DNA from: JACPGQ01 sp039798685
Lineage (GTDB): Bacteria; Patescibacteriota; Microgenomatia; Levybacterales; UBA12049
Assembly: GCA_039798685.1 (NCBI GenBank)
Contig: JBDKFM010000021.1
Location: forward strand, 1-19,829
Length of the DNA: 19,829 nt
Direction of reading: 5' to 3'
The notes under the pieces were generated by a model. The model did no database searches. It was not told the DNA's origin and saw only the letters and a list, made by a program, of their open reading frames with translations. The position numbers and the translations under genes were made by a program. This document shows, in pieces, positions 5,264 through 13,965 of this stretch. Numbering within the stretch: position 1 is the stretch's first letter; every line of letters begins with the position of its first letter.

Positions 5264-7447
5264 TTATGGAGCGGGTGTTTCCGTAGGTGAAGGACTTGTT
5301 GCAGGTGTTGTTGATGGACCCTCAATCTCCTCAAGCGGCTGTCTCTCAGGAAGTTTCGGACTTGGTTCATTGATGCCGAGTGGCGGCTGATTTTCAGCAG
5401 TGGTGGAGGCAGGAGTTTGTGCATTTGTCTGCTGTGTTGTGCCGATTTTTGTCTGCAGTGCTTTTATTTCCTCATCAATTTTCTTGAGGTTTTCCTGATC
5501 ACTCTGCATGAGAGACCGGACTGCCTGATACTGTGTCAGTGCGCCCTGAAGATCTCCTTTTGATTCCAGTGCATGGCCGAGGTTGTAGTATGCGTTTGCA
5601 AGATCAGGCTTCAGTTGGATCGCAATCTGGAATTGATTTTGTGCCTGATCCCACTGCTGGAGTTGGTAGAAGATGCCGCCAAGATTTATATACTGCTGGG
5701 GATTTGCAGGGTCAAGTCTGATTGCTTCCTGATTCGTTGCAATAGCAAACTGATCTGCATTCTGTCCGAATCCAATAAGGCTGCGGTAGATATTTGAAAG
5801 GTTGTCCCAGTTGAGTGAGGTCTGTGGTGAGACAGTCACGGCATTTCTTCCTGCTGTGATGGATTGCTGAATGAGTGTAAGAATAGTCTGCTGGGTTTCC
5901 TGACTGACCTGTTGACCTTGTGGTTGTGAGAGCGCAATAGAATTAGCCAGTGCGAGGTTGAGTTGTGAGAAAATTCGATAATTTGTGTCGCGATACGGGA
6001 AGTACTGGATTGCGCCAATGGTATTTGATTTTTCTTCTCCTGCGAGATGATTGTATGCCTGAAGTCCGTTGTTTTGCACCATATAATCAAGTGTCCGTTT
6101 TAGTTGCATGTCAGAGAGGACATAGAGAGCACTCATATAGCCGACTGCACCAACAAAGACGATGAGAAGTGCAGTTGCGATAAATGGAAGTATGCGTGAT
6201 GTCGTAGACTGCTGAACTGATGCAGGAACATGTGCATTTTCCGGAACAGCTGCGATAAGACCTCTTTTCATCGCGACAAAGTAGTACTCAAGATCTTCAT
6301 AGCGTTTCGGATATGAAAGTGCCTGTGTTGCTGCAAAAAGTCCAAGTACGATAAAGAAGAGCACCTGGATTGTGAAGGAGAAAGGTAATACAAACGCTGC
6401 GATAAAGATCAGAACCAGCGGTAGGAACATCGTTTTCTCCTTCAGGAATCGATAGCCAATGAAAAGGAAGGAGAGAAGACCAAGGAGTCCGGCGGTTGCC
6501 ATCAGCTCAAGTATGAAGCTTGAGGAGCGGAAGAAGGTAAAAGACCAGATCTGTGCATTGAGATTGTATGCGGGCTGTTTGAACCTCGTGAAATCTGTGA
6601 TATAGGTGCCGTAACCGCTACCGAAGAGAAATCCCTGAAGAACCCGACCTGCGTCCTGTGAGATCGCGGCAAATGCAGTCTGGAATCCGGTCTCAAGCGG
6701 GAGGATAACCGGTTTTGCGATAGTCAGGAGGAGGAGTAGTGTCACTCCGAGTCCAATGATGAGTGCAATAGTTGCAACACTGAAGCCAATTCCGAATGAC
6801 ATCAAGCTTTTCCTGTTTATCTGCATTGCATCCTCAGCGGGAAGTCTCCTGCGTGTTTTGATCATGCGGGCGATATATGGCCATGCGACGTATCCAGCAA
6901 ACGGGAGTACTATTGCGATATACATCGCCTGATCTAGAAGCGCTCCGAATGTCGTAAATGACTGCGCTTGTGTTTCAGCATAAGGGAAGATGTAGATTTT
7001 GAGATACGCAAGTGCGGAGATGATGCCGGCAATTGCTGATCCTGCAACGAGTGCAGCGATTGAGAAGAGGATAGTTTTTTCTTCTTTTACTGCGTTAACT
7101 ATTATAAAGAAGAGGAGAACAGCGAAGAGAAATGGCATGAAGTTGATGAGCGCGTCATAGCGATTTACTGCAAAAATAGCCGAGAGAAAGATAACGACAG
7201 CAAAAAGAAATATTGGCAGATCAAATGGTGTTGAGCGGAGCTGGATTTTACCGAGGAAGATCATGCGTACACCTATTAATAGTAATGAGAGCCCGACGAC
7301 ACCTGCAAGGAGAATCTGTTTCGGAAGCGCGAACATATCAGTGAAGGCTGATGAGAAAATCAGCGGAAATAGGAAAAAGAACGCTGCGAGAATGACAGTG
7401 AGGAGTGTTTCTATATAAGAGAGTACTTCTTTTTGTGTGTTTTTCAT
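5264..7447 (-). CDS. O-antigen ligase/polymerase-like membrane protein with TPR tail
   Basis: Protein of 727 residues. Residues 1-445 hold about a dozen membrane helices with the pattern of the Wzy/WaaL O-antigen polymerase-ligase superfamily, including the loop SGYGTYITDFTRFKQP (277-292) followed by ELMATAGLLGLLSFLFIGYRF (314-334). Such proteins join or transfer lipid-linked glycans outside the membrane. Residues 545-665 carry TPR repeats (LDPANPQQYINLGGIFYQLQQWDQA and its neighbour), a protein-binding scaffold, then a Pro/Thr/Glu-rich tail. AGGA just before the ATG is a weak Shine-Dalgarno. No other glycan genes flank it, so the substrate cannot be told. It stands alone, with its own promoter. 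Confidence 0.8.
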   Translation of the reverse strand: MKNTQKEVLSYIETLLTVILAAFFFLFPLIFSSAFTDMFALPKQILLAGVVGLSLLLIGVRMIFLGKIQLRSTPFDLPIFLFAVVIFLSAIFAVNRYDALINFMPFLFAVLLFFIIVNAVKEEKTILFSIAALVAGSAIAGIISALAYLKIYIFPYAETQAQSFTTFGALLDQAMYIAIVLPFAGYVAWPYIARMIKTRRRLPAEDAMQINRKSLMSFGIGFSVATIALIIGLGVTLLLLLTIAKPVILPLETGFQTAFAAISQDAGRVLQGFLFGSGYGTYITDFTRFKQPAYNLNAQIWSFTFFRSSSFILELMATAGLLGLLSFLFIGYRFLKEKTMFLPLVLIFIAAFVLPFSFTIQVLFFIVLGLFAATQALSYPKRYEDLEYYFVAMKRGLIAAVPENAHVPASVQQSTTSRILPFIATALLIVFVGAVGYMSALYVLSDMQLKRTLDYMVQNNGLQAYNHLAGEEKSNTIGAIQYFPYRDTNYRIFSQLNLALANSIALSQPQGQQVSQETQQTILTLIQQSITAGRNAVTVSPQTSLNWDNLSNIYRSLIGFGQNADQFAIATNQEAIRLDPANPQQYINLGGIFYQLQQWDQAQNQFQIAIQLKPDLANAYYNLGHALESKGDLQGALTQYQAVRSLMQSDQENLKKIDEEIKALQTKIGTTQQTNAQTPASTTAENQPPLGINEPSPKLPERQPLEEIEGPSTTPATSPSPTETPAP

Positions 7448-7469
7448 TGTCCTGACGATGTGTATATAA

Positions 7470-7499
7470 ACAGTAGCAGAGGCAAAAGTATAATGTCAA
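7470..7499 (-). promoter_or_regulatory. promoter of the O-antigen ligase/TPR gene
   Basis: The minus strand has TTGACA at 7494-7499, an 18-bp spacer, and TACTGT at 7470-7475. The leader would be about 16 nt. Three phased ACCACAA repeats lie just upstream. Confidence 0.5.
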
Positions 7500-7512
7500 G
7501 GATAACTTTTTA

Positions 7513-7540
7513 TTGTGGTGATTTGTGGTAAATTTGTGGT
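7513..7540 (-). repeat. three phased ACCACAA direct repeats
   Basis: The minus strand carries ACCACAA at 7534-7540, 7523-7529 and 7513-7519, spaced 11 and 10 bp, that is one helical turn apart, ending 13 bp upstream of the -35 at 7494-7499. This is the layout of an activator binding array. The protein is unknown. Confidence 0.5.
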
Positions 7541-7648
7541 GAGTTTTTTTCACTATGCAGCCTTTCAGATTGCAGAATCAATGAAAAGAATACTTCGATG
7601 AGAAAGAATGAGGGATATTTTTCGATTGTGGTGTTGTTGTGGAGATAG

Positions 7649-8275
7649 CTACGAAGGATTGTCAAGAAATGAGAGGAGGCGACTTGCACGGTCTGCTTCG
7701 ACCGGATTTCTTTTTGCAGAAAAAGAGAGTTCGAGACCAGGAAGCTCTAAAAGTTGCTCTTTTGTGAGTTTTAGGTCGCCAATTTTTACCTTTTCAGGTG
7801 TTGTTACCTGGAAATTAGCAAAGACGATCTTGTCATATTCTATCTCTGCTTGCGGGGATACCTGAAACGATATTCCGAGAGTATCAAGTGTGCCTTTGAA
7901 GGTGAGATTGTTAAGGAGTAAAGCCGCGCGCGGTTCGAGTCTTCTTTGTTCGTCTCCGTATCCAGCACTTGTTCCATGTTTGAGATATGCTCTCTTATAT
8001 GTTTCGATAAGATTAAGTTTTGAGAGAATGCCTTGTGGTGCTGAGATCTGGAGCGCTGCATGATCATCTGTGGGATTACGTGGGGAGAGTGGTAGGAAAA
8101 ACAACGTAAATGGAAGATCAGGTACATCACCTGTCTGAAGTACAAAATTTCTTTTCAGTACGTCAAAGTTTCCATCACTTGGTGTTGCTGTGAGATCACT
8201 ATACGGTCGCCAGATTTCGCCAATTCCGAGTGTAGTTTCGCCGTGAGGACGCCTGCTTTCGAGTGAGGAAGACAT
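7649..8275 (-). CDS. hypothetical protein, 208 residues
   Basis: I do not recognise a family. The protein is soluble-looking, with no signal peptide, membrane helix or cysteine-rich motif. It has alternating beta-like segments (NFDVLKRNFVLQTGDVPDLPFTLFFLPL; KIVFANFQVTTPEKVKIGDLKLT) and a helical, charged C-terminus (KLTKEQLLELPGLELSFSAKRNPVEADRASRLLSFLD). It follows the giant fibre gene on the same strand but has its own promoter close to the ATG. The mRNA would be nearly leaderless, since the -10 ends 10 nt before the start. Codon use and length support a real gene. Confidence 0.7.
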   Translation of the reverse strand: MSSSLESRRPHGETTLGIGEIWRPYSDLTATPSDGNFDVLKRNFVLQTGDVPDLPFTLFFLPLSPRNPTDDHAALQISAPQGILSKLNLIETYKRAYLKHGTSAGYGDEQRRLEPRAALLLNNLTFKGTLDTLGISFQVSPQAEIEYDKIVFANFQVTTPEKVKIGDLKLTKEQLLELPGLELSFSAKRNPVEADRASRLLSFLDNPS

Positions 8276-8285
8276 AGGTGCAAAT

Positions 8286-8315
8286 ACTATAATACTTCTA
8301 ATGAATTTGCAACAA
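8286..8315 (-). promoter_or_regulatory. promoter of the 208-residue protein gene
   Basis: The minus strand has TTGTTG at 8310-8315, an 18-bp spacer, and TATAGT at 8286-8291. The start codon is only 10 nt past the -10, so the leader would be 0-4 nt. Confidence 0.45.
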
Positions 8316-8371
8316 ATGAATGTTCCACCCTCCTTCGTCTTTCAGACTGCGGAAGGGCAAGTCAGTTTATC

Positions 8372-11300
8372 TCAGTTAATAATCCACCAATTGAGATAGA
8401 TATTTCCGCTTACCGGTCTTGTTATTTGAATAGTAAATGATCCCTGTTTTTTATCGTCATTCGGATCTTCAGCAGTCTGCCTGGCAACATAGGGGGTCAC
8501 ACCGTAGGTATCTGAAGTCGGGGTAAGATAGATAAGAGAATTTTCGGAGACATACGGACTGACAATTGTTCTTTCGCGAAGTCCTTTTGTGATCGTTGCT
8601 GTGCCTGCGGAAGATGATGCAATGGTGTGTGAAGTTGAGGTATCTGCCTGAGCCCCACGGATGAGGTTGAGATCATTTGTCATAAGTTTTTGAAATCGTG
8701 CGCTCCCTGAAGCGACGAGATCTCCAATGTTACTGACACGGAACTTTGCAGAGCCGCTACTGTCTTTGATCACAAATGCCTGATCAGTTTTGTGTTGTGT
8801 TTCCGGAGACTCTTTGGAGCGAAGCGTGACGACAAGATCCTCATCGGGGATCGGAGCGATGATACGTGCTGAGAGTGTTCCCTGTACCGTGACTTCTTTT
8901 GCAAATGTTGCATTTCCTTTGGCGACAAGATTGCCTTCAGTATCAATTGTGAAAAGTCCTCCCATGACAGAGAGTTTGCCCTGGCGGAGTGATTGGAGTT
9001 CAAGATCCCGTCCGAGCGTATTGATCGCTGCATCTGCGAGGATAAGATTGCCACCTATGGCAACTTGTCCGCTTGTTGCAATATCAGCAAAACTCGCAGG
9101 ACCAAAGACCATGAGTCCATGCGTAATTGATGCAAAATCCATTGTAAATGATCCTGTACCGTCAAGTCCTTCCAGCGATGTACCTTCTGCAAATGAAGTG
9201 GCGAGTTCAGCTCTGGGAAGGGGAGAAGTGTACTCGGTTGTATTTTCAGCTGTCGCAAGGTGCGTCGAAGGTGTCGGTGAAGGTGTGAGAGTGGATGCAG
9301 GAGAGGCATAGATGTTAGTGACGTGTGTAATATAAGTTGCAGACGAAGTGCTTATTCCTTCTATTGAATCTGCAATGAGTCGTCCGACCCTGAGGGTTCC
9401 TCCGATTGATGCATCCTCTTTGACACTAATGTTTTGTGCACTGAGCGTTCCTGAGAATGATGCATTTCCTTCCCGGTCGATTGTGAGGGCTGCATTTGAG
9501 GAGACGGGATCTATGACAGCAATTGTGCTGCCTGAAAAAACGAGTGAGAGCCCGTCTTTATCTGAGAGAGGGGAGATGACTGTCACTCCAATTTTCCCAA
9601 ACTCTCCGAGAGGTGATGTAATCTTGCTTGCTGCGAAGAGGGAGTTTGTTTCGATCACGGATGTTAAAAGGCTCTCTGTTGAGAGTGCTCCTTTTATGAT
9701 GAGTTCTTTCGTGTGTATCATGCCGACCGCGAGATTGCCAATCAGTGCATCTGAGAAGTTTCCTAATTGTTTGAGTATGGAGCCGTCTGTTGCGACGACA
9801 TTATATGAGCTGTCATCTTCTGATTGTTGTTTTTGTAAACTAAATTGTAAATCTCCTTGTGATGAGAGAATTCGAGGAGTGGGGTCGTACCAGCTTGCTT
9901 TAATATAGGTGTTAACCCGTTCTGAGACATCCTGTTTTGCTTCAAGTGCGGTGCCGACGATCTGAGTCGGTCCTACTGCTTTTGCAGCAACGCCGGGAAT
10001 TGATGAGAAGGTAAGTGCATCATTTGCCTGAATAGAGCCGTTTTCATCGGTTGTCAGAACGGGAACTTGTCCTTGCAGACCGACGAGCACATATCCTGAA
10101 TCATTTTCATGTGTCGCATTTCCAACAAAGGCAGGTCTATCAGAAACAACTCCTATAATACTTGTTTCGGATGGAGAGCATTTTGTTACCCCTCCCTTTG
10201 TGTGGAGACAGACGATATTTCCGGCAACAAAGTGTTCAGCACGGTCATGTTTTCTAAAGTACTCTGCAAAGTCACTTCCTGATGTGCTGTACGCAACTCC
10301 GTTTAGGCCGTTGCCGCTTATTTTTCCGACGACTTCACCGCGGCCGTTGAGGAAAGTCGTGAAGTAGTTTGAGAGTCCGGGAGTGGAAGCCCCAACTTTG
10401 AGGGCAAGTACACCCGCGTTTGCTCCCGTTGAAAGATTTGTAAACATCGCTGCTGCAGTTGTATTCCTCGTATCCTGAAGATCGAGACGAAACTCGGGGT
10501 TTGTGGTACCGATGCCGATGCCGGTTGATGAGATGGTGAGTTGAGGGTTTAACTGGCTTTCTCCTCCCGGTGAACTACGGAAGGTAAGTGTGCCACCGTT
10601 GAGTTGGGTGATGTTTGTCGTGATACCTGTGAACGTTAGATTGCCTGAGGAGCTTGCAGTTCCGGTGTTGCTGCCGCTACCAAATACCTGCCATGCTGCA
10701 GAGCTTGTTGCGATTCCTCCTATTGCGATATCGTTTGTTGTAGATATTGGTCTTACAACGCCGTCCTGATATGCCCAGTATGCAGTCTGGCCGTTGAGTG
10801 CCGAGCTGATAATGTTATTTACATAGAGCGTATCAAAGGGATTTGTTGCTGATCCAAGATTATTTATACCTGATGAAGATTCAGGAACAATATTCAGATC
10901 CCGTCCTACTTGGAGATGGGACGCGAGAAGTAGTGATCCTGACTCGGCCTTGATTGAGTGATTTCCGTTGCCGGCGAAGCTGATCCCCGCATTGTCTCCG
11001 GTATAAATAGTTCCTGTCTGACCGCTGAGTGTGAGATTTCCTTGAAGCGATGTAGAGGGTGTCCGTATGGTTGTCGTTCCGGATTGCGATCCGATTGTAA
11101 CCGCAATAGCCTCACCTCCGATATTGAGAATCTGGGTTTGTCTATTAAATAGACTTATAGCAAAATTATCGCTGAGTACGTCGGTTCCATTGACTGTAAG
11201 GTTGCTCGCGAAGTATCCTGCACCGGTTTGGTCGACAGTGAATTTAGCAATGCCACTGCTACTTGCGCTAATGAGCGGACCTCCTCCATTTTGATTGATA

Positions 11301-13156
11301 GTAAAGGCTGATTGGCCACTTGTCGTTGCGAGAACAGCGAATGCATCCGCGACCTCTACGGCTCCAGCGGTATCAGATTGACTGCCAAATGATGATGTAT
11401 TTTGAATTGGTTTGATGATATCTACAATGCCCAGTCCATCTGGTGCGAGCTGGATGCTTCCATTGCTTCCTGGAAGGCTTGAGAGGAGAAGGGATTGTGC
11501 TCTCAATGTAAATGATCCATCTGTCGCCTGAAATACAGGCGAGCTCTTTCCGATTGTAAGGTTACCAGCGGAATCGAGTGCGAGGAGTACGTTTTGTGAG
11601 GCTGCGTTGTCAGCGGTAATGGGGAGGAGTCCTCCGACGCGGTGTGCGTCTTGGGCGAGCTGTACGTTTGGAATACTTTGTCGTGGTGTAAGCTCGGAGC
11701 TGTTTTGTATTGCGATCCCAAGATAGAGTCCTTTACCTGATGAAAATATATCATTTGGTATCGAAGTAGTGCTTCCAATGCTAATTGAGAAATTTCCCTG
11801 CGTATCCGGAGTCACGACTTGTGTGTCTTGCCAGAGAAGGCTTGATCCTGATGCAATCTTATCGTCATATATAGCAAATCTCAGTGCCGTCTTCTCGCTG
11901 ATAGGTTTGCTGTTGTTGTCCAGAAGGAGTCCTCGAAACTCGAGCGTTCTTCCGCTGTTTGCGATCTGTGTTCCAAGTACTCTGGAGTTCAGAGAAGGAG
12001 AGATGCGCTGGTAGAGAACTGAGCCCATTACAATAACGACGATACCCAGTATGCCGAAGTGTACATAGTGAGCGATTGCATAGGTGTGATACCTTTTATA
12101 CCATATAGGTCGTTTGTGAAGTATCGTCAGATAGAGTCTTTTATGAAGAGGGAGTGAGGCAAAAGAGAGCGACAGAGGTGCGAAGAATGATTTACCAAAA
12201 CTATCTACAATAAGACTATCCATGCCTATCCTTTTGAGTGGCTTCTTTGCAAAGTGATAGAAGACTCTTCCGCCCGAAGCTATCCATAGCATCTTTTGGC
12301 AAATAAGTATCGTTTCTGCTAGCGGAGTAACAATTGCAATGTCAGCTATTTTCTTGCCTAGTGCCTGAGACTTTTGCCACATACGGAGTGGTGGAAAGGA
12401 AGAATACGTCAGCAGAGCATTATGCCCGATCTGATCTTCGCTTACTGATGATGCCTCGGCAAGAGCGGCGTATGTCTTGTTGTCAGGCATTTCATCTTCT
12501 GGGAGTAGATTTGTATTGCCTACAGATATCTTTTGATCTATTAATCCATACTTCGATGCAAATTTTAGATAGCTTCGTAGTGATGAGAGCTTGCGATTAA
12601 TTGATACTGGGGAAAGCTGTTTTTCTGTGAGGAGACGCTCTTTGTAGGTATTGAGTAGCTCCTTGTTCAGTGAACGAAAGAATTCTTTTTCATTCGTCAA
12701 ATTTGTAATAGCAAGGACGATCATAGTCCACTCTGTAAATTGCCGTAAATCTGCGAGGTAGTTTTTTATGGTCAGTTGTGAGCACTTCAGGTCAAGCAGG
12801 TAGGATCTGAAATCTCGTGTGTGCAGGAGGCTTTCTATGCCCTTTGCTTGTTGTTCTGTTTCCGTTGCAGTGAGCTGATTATTTGCAGGAAGTATCTTCG
12901 ATTGAACAAGGAAAATGAAGAATTGATTCAGGGAAGAAGAGTGCCTTTTTGCTGAGCGGTGATCAAGCGTTGAGGAAAGGAACGTTCTGTATTCGTGTAT
13001 GGTACTGCTTGTGACAGATTCTGCAATAAAAGATTGTTTTGTATGTGCTTCAAACCAATCGACAAACCGTCTGATATCGCTACAATAATTTTTTATTGTA
13101 ATCTCAGACTTATTATGTGCGCGAAGATAAATTCTGAATTGATTGAGCAGGTCCAT
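8372..13156 (-). CDS. giant surface fibre fused to two recombinase-like core-binding domains
   Basis: Protein of 1594 residues. Residues 1-92 and 107-205 are two related SAM-like core-binding domains of the tyrosine recombinase type; both contain S-x-x-TIKNY-x-x-D-x-R-x-F-x-x-W (SEITIKNYCSDIRRFVDW and SQLTIKNYLADLRQFTEW). No R...HxxR...Y catalytic domain follows. One membrane helix lies at about 361-383. The remaining 1200 residues are low-complexity, Ser/Thr/Gly/Asn-rich beta sequence like phage tail or head fibres (ATNPFDTLYVNNIISS). Near residues 930-1085 is a SGSDFAEYF...IGVVSDRPAFVGN segment resembling Peptidase_G2/fibre chaperone domains. A Pro/Thr stalk sits near 1290 and the end is YLNWWIIN, a C-terminus I associate with CPR surface proteins. 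The recombinase-like part should be cytoplasmic and the fibre outside. Function, perhaps adhesion, is inferred. Confidence 0.8.
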   Translation of the reverse strand: MDLLNQFRIYLRAHNKSEITIKNYCSDIRRFVDWFEAHTKQSFIAESVTSSTIHEYRTFLSSTLDHRSAKRHSSSLNQFFIFLVQSKILPANNQLTATETEQQAKGIESLLHTRDFRSYLLDLKCSQLTIKNYLADLRQFTEWTMIVLAITNLTNEKEFFRSLNKELLNTYKERLLTEKQLSPVSINRKLSSLRSYLKFASKYGLIDQKISVGNTNLLPEDEMPDNKTYAALAEASSVSEDQIGHNALLTYSSFPPLRMWQKSQALGKKIADIAIVTPLAETILICQKMLWIASGGRVFYHFAKKPLKRIGMDSLIVDSFGKSFFAPLSLSFASLPLHKRLYLTILHKRPIWYKRYHTYAIAHYVHFGILGIVVIVMGSVLYQRISPSLNSRVLGTQIANSGRTLEFRGLLLDNNSKPISEKTALRFAIYDDKIASGSSLLWQDTQVVTPDTQGNFSISIGSTTSIPNDIFSSGKGLYLGIAIQNSSELTPRQSIPNVQLAQDAHRVGGLLPITADNAASQNVLLALDSAGNLTIGKSSPVFQATDGSFTLRAQSLLLSSLPGSNGSIQLAPDGLGIVDIIKPIQNTSSFGSQSDTAGAVEVADAFAVLATTSGQSAFTINQNGGGPLISASSSGIAKFTVDQTGAGYFASNLTVNGTDVLSDNFAISLFNRQTQILNIGGEAIAVTIGSQSGTTTIRTPSTSLQGNLTLSGQTGTIYTGDNAGISFAGNGNHSIKAESGSLLLASHLQVGRDLNIVPESSSGINNLGSATNPFDTLYVNNIISSALNGQTAYWAYQDGVVRPISTTNDIAIGGIATSSAAWQVFGSGSNTGTASSSGNLTFTGITTNITQLNGGTLTFRSSPGGESQLNPQLTISSTGIGIGTTNPEFRLDLQDTRNTTAAAMFTNLSTGANAGVLALKVGASTPGLSNYFTTFLNGRGEVVGKISGNGLNGVAYSTSGSDFAEYFRKHDRAEHFVAGNIVCLHTKGGVTKCSPSETSIIGVVSDRPAFVGNATHENDSGYVLVGLQGQVPVLTTDENGSIQANDALTFSSIPGVAAKAVGPTQIVGTALEAKQDVSERVNTYIKASWYDPTPRILSSQGDLQFSLQKQQSEDDSSYNVVATDGSILKQLGNFSDALIGNLAVGMIHTKELIIKGALSTESLLTSVIETNSLFAASKITSPLGEFGKIGVTVISPLSDKDGLSLVFSGSTIAVIDPVSSNAALTIDREGNASFSGTLSAQNISVKEDASIGGTLRVGRLIADSIEGISTSSATYITHVTNIYASPASTLTPSPTPSTHLATAENTTEYTSPLPRAELATSFAEGTSLEGLDGTGSFTMDFASITHGLMVFGPASFADIATSGQVAIGGNLILADAAINTLGRDLELQSLRQGKLSVMGGLFTIDTEGNLVAKGNATFAKEVTVQGTLSARIIAPIPDEDLVVTLRSKESPETQHKTDQAFVIKDSSGSAKFRVSNIGDLVASGSARFQKLMTNDLNLIRGAQADTSTSHTIASSSAGTATITKGLRERTIVSPYVSENSLIYLTPTSDTYGVTPYVARQTAEDPNDDKKQGSFTIQITRPVSGNIYLNWWIIN

Positions 13157-13200
13157 TTGGTAAAAAGTACATTTCCCGAACGATGCTGTTCAGCCTCGAA

Positions 13201-13230
13201 ATTATACCGATTATACGTATTATCTGTGAA
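13201..13230 (-). promoter_or_regulatory. promoter of the giant fibre gene
   Basis: The minus strand has TTCACA at 13225-13230, an 18-bp spacer, and a perfect TATAAT at 13201-13206. The leader is about 38 nt and has no Shine-Dalgarno. The -35 lies within a 12-base sequence (13219-13230) repeated at 13386-13397. Confidence 0.5.
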
Positions 13231-13965
13231 GAAAAGACGAATAATCTCCAGGAGAAATACTTCTATAATTAGAGTAAGTAATTTTGGGCGAGCTTGTCAA
13301 GAGGCTATCTGATCTTGGATATGGTATATTAAGATATATTTATATATAATTATAAAATACGAAAAATGACATGAAAAGTAAAAATATTATCTGTGAAAAG
13401 GTAAAATTTTGTATCGGGAAAAAGATCGGGAAATAATTTAGACAAAATTATCATTCTCGTTTCTATATCAAAGACTAGCAGCATCCCCTGAAGTTTGATG
13501 AAAACTGAGGCTAACATCTTCTAGTATGTATGGTTATTGCTTACAGATTGATGAATAAATAGAGAGCAAGGTATTGTTCAATATGTATGAATTGAGGCAA
13601 TTTCGCTCTGATCATTTCGATCTTATAACGTTGTGCCTATATTTTTCCGCCTTACGCGAGCTATCTCTCATTGAGAATACAGGTAGTTTTTAGCAGCAAG
13701 ATATACCTTATGCTAGGAACTTAAAAATCACTCTTTTTATTGACAATATAATCTAAACGCAATTTTTCTTTATAGATAAAATGTTGTGCTGTAGAATTCG
13801 TAGTACGAACTCGTTCCTATAGTTATTTCAAATTTTTGTCTCTTACGGCCAGTTTTTTGCAGAATAAGCCTTATAGCTAGTTTTTAGAGGTGATGCGTAA
13901 TTTCGCAATGTTACTTATTAGTATATTTTGATATAGATATTTTTAAACATTTCATCCGTGAGGCA
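13231..13965. other. AT-rich intergenic region without genes
   Basis: About 735 bp without a credible open frame or recognisable RNA gene. It is visibly richer in A/T than the flanking genes, especially 13318-13366. It holds a 12-base direct repeat (ATTATCTGTGAA, 13219-13230 and 13386-13397), a tandem ATCGGGAAA pair (13413-13421 and 13425-13433), and a small palindrome TTCGTA-G-TACGAA (13797-13809). I see no clear terminator for the gene ending at 13966 and no remnant of a transposase. Confidence 0.6.

Noticed and set aside
8372..13156. Active site-specific integrase
   Set aside because: Only core-binding domains are present; residues 206-360 have no R...HxxR...Y signature before the membrane helix.
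13210..13215. Second TATAAT as the giant gene's -10
   Set aside because: It has no acceptable -35 at 16-18 bp, while the TATAAT at 13201-13206 has TTCACA at 18 bp.
13797..13809. Palindrome as recombination or attachment site
   Set aside because: Six-base arms in AT-rich DNA occur by chance and there is no recombinase, duplicated border or tRNA target beside it.
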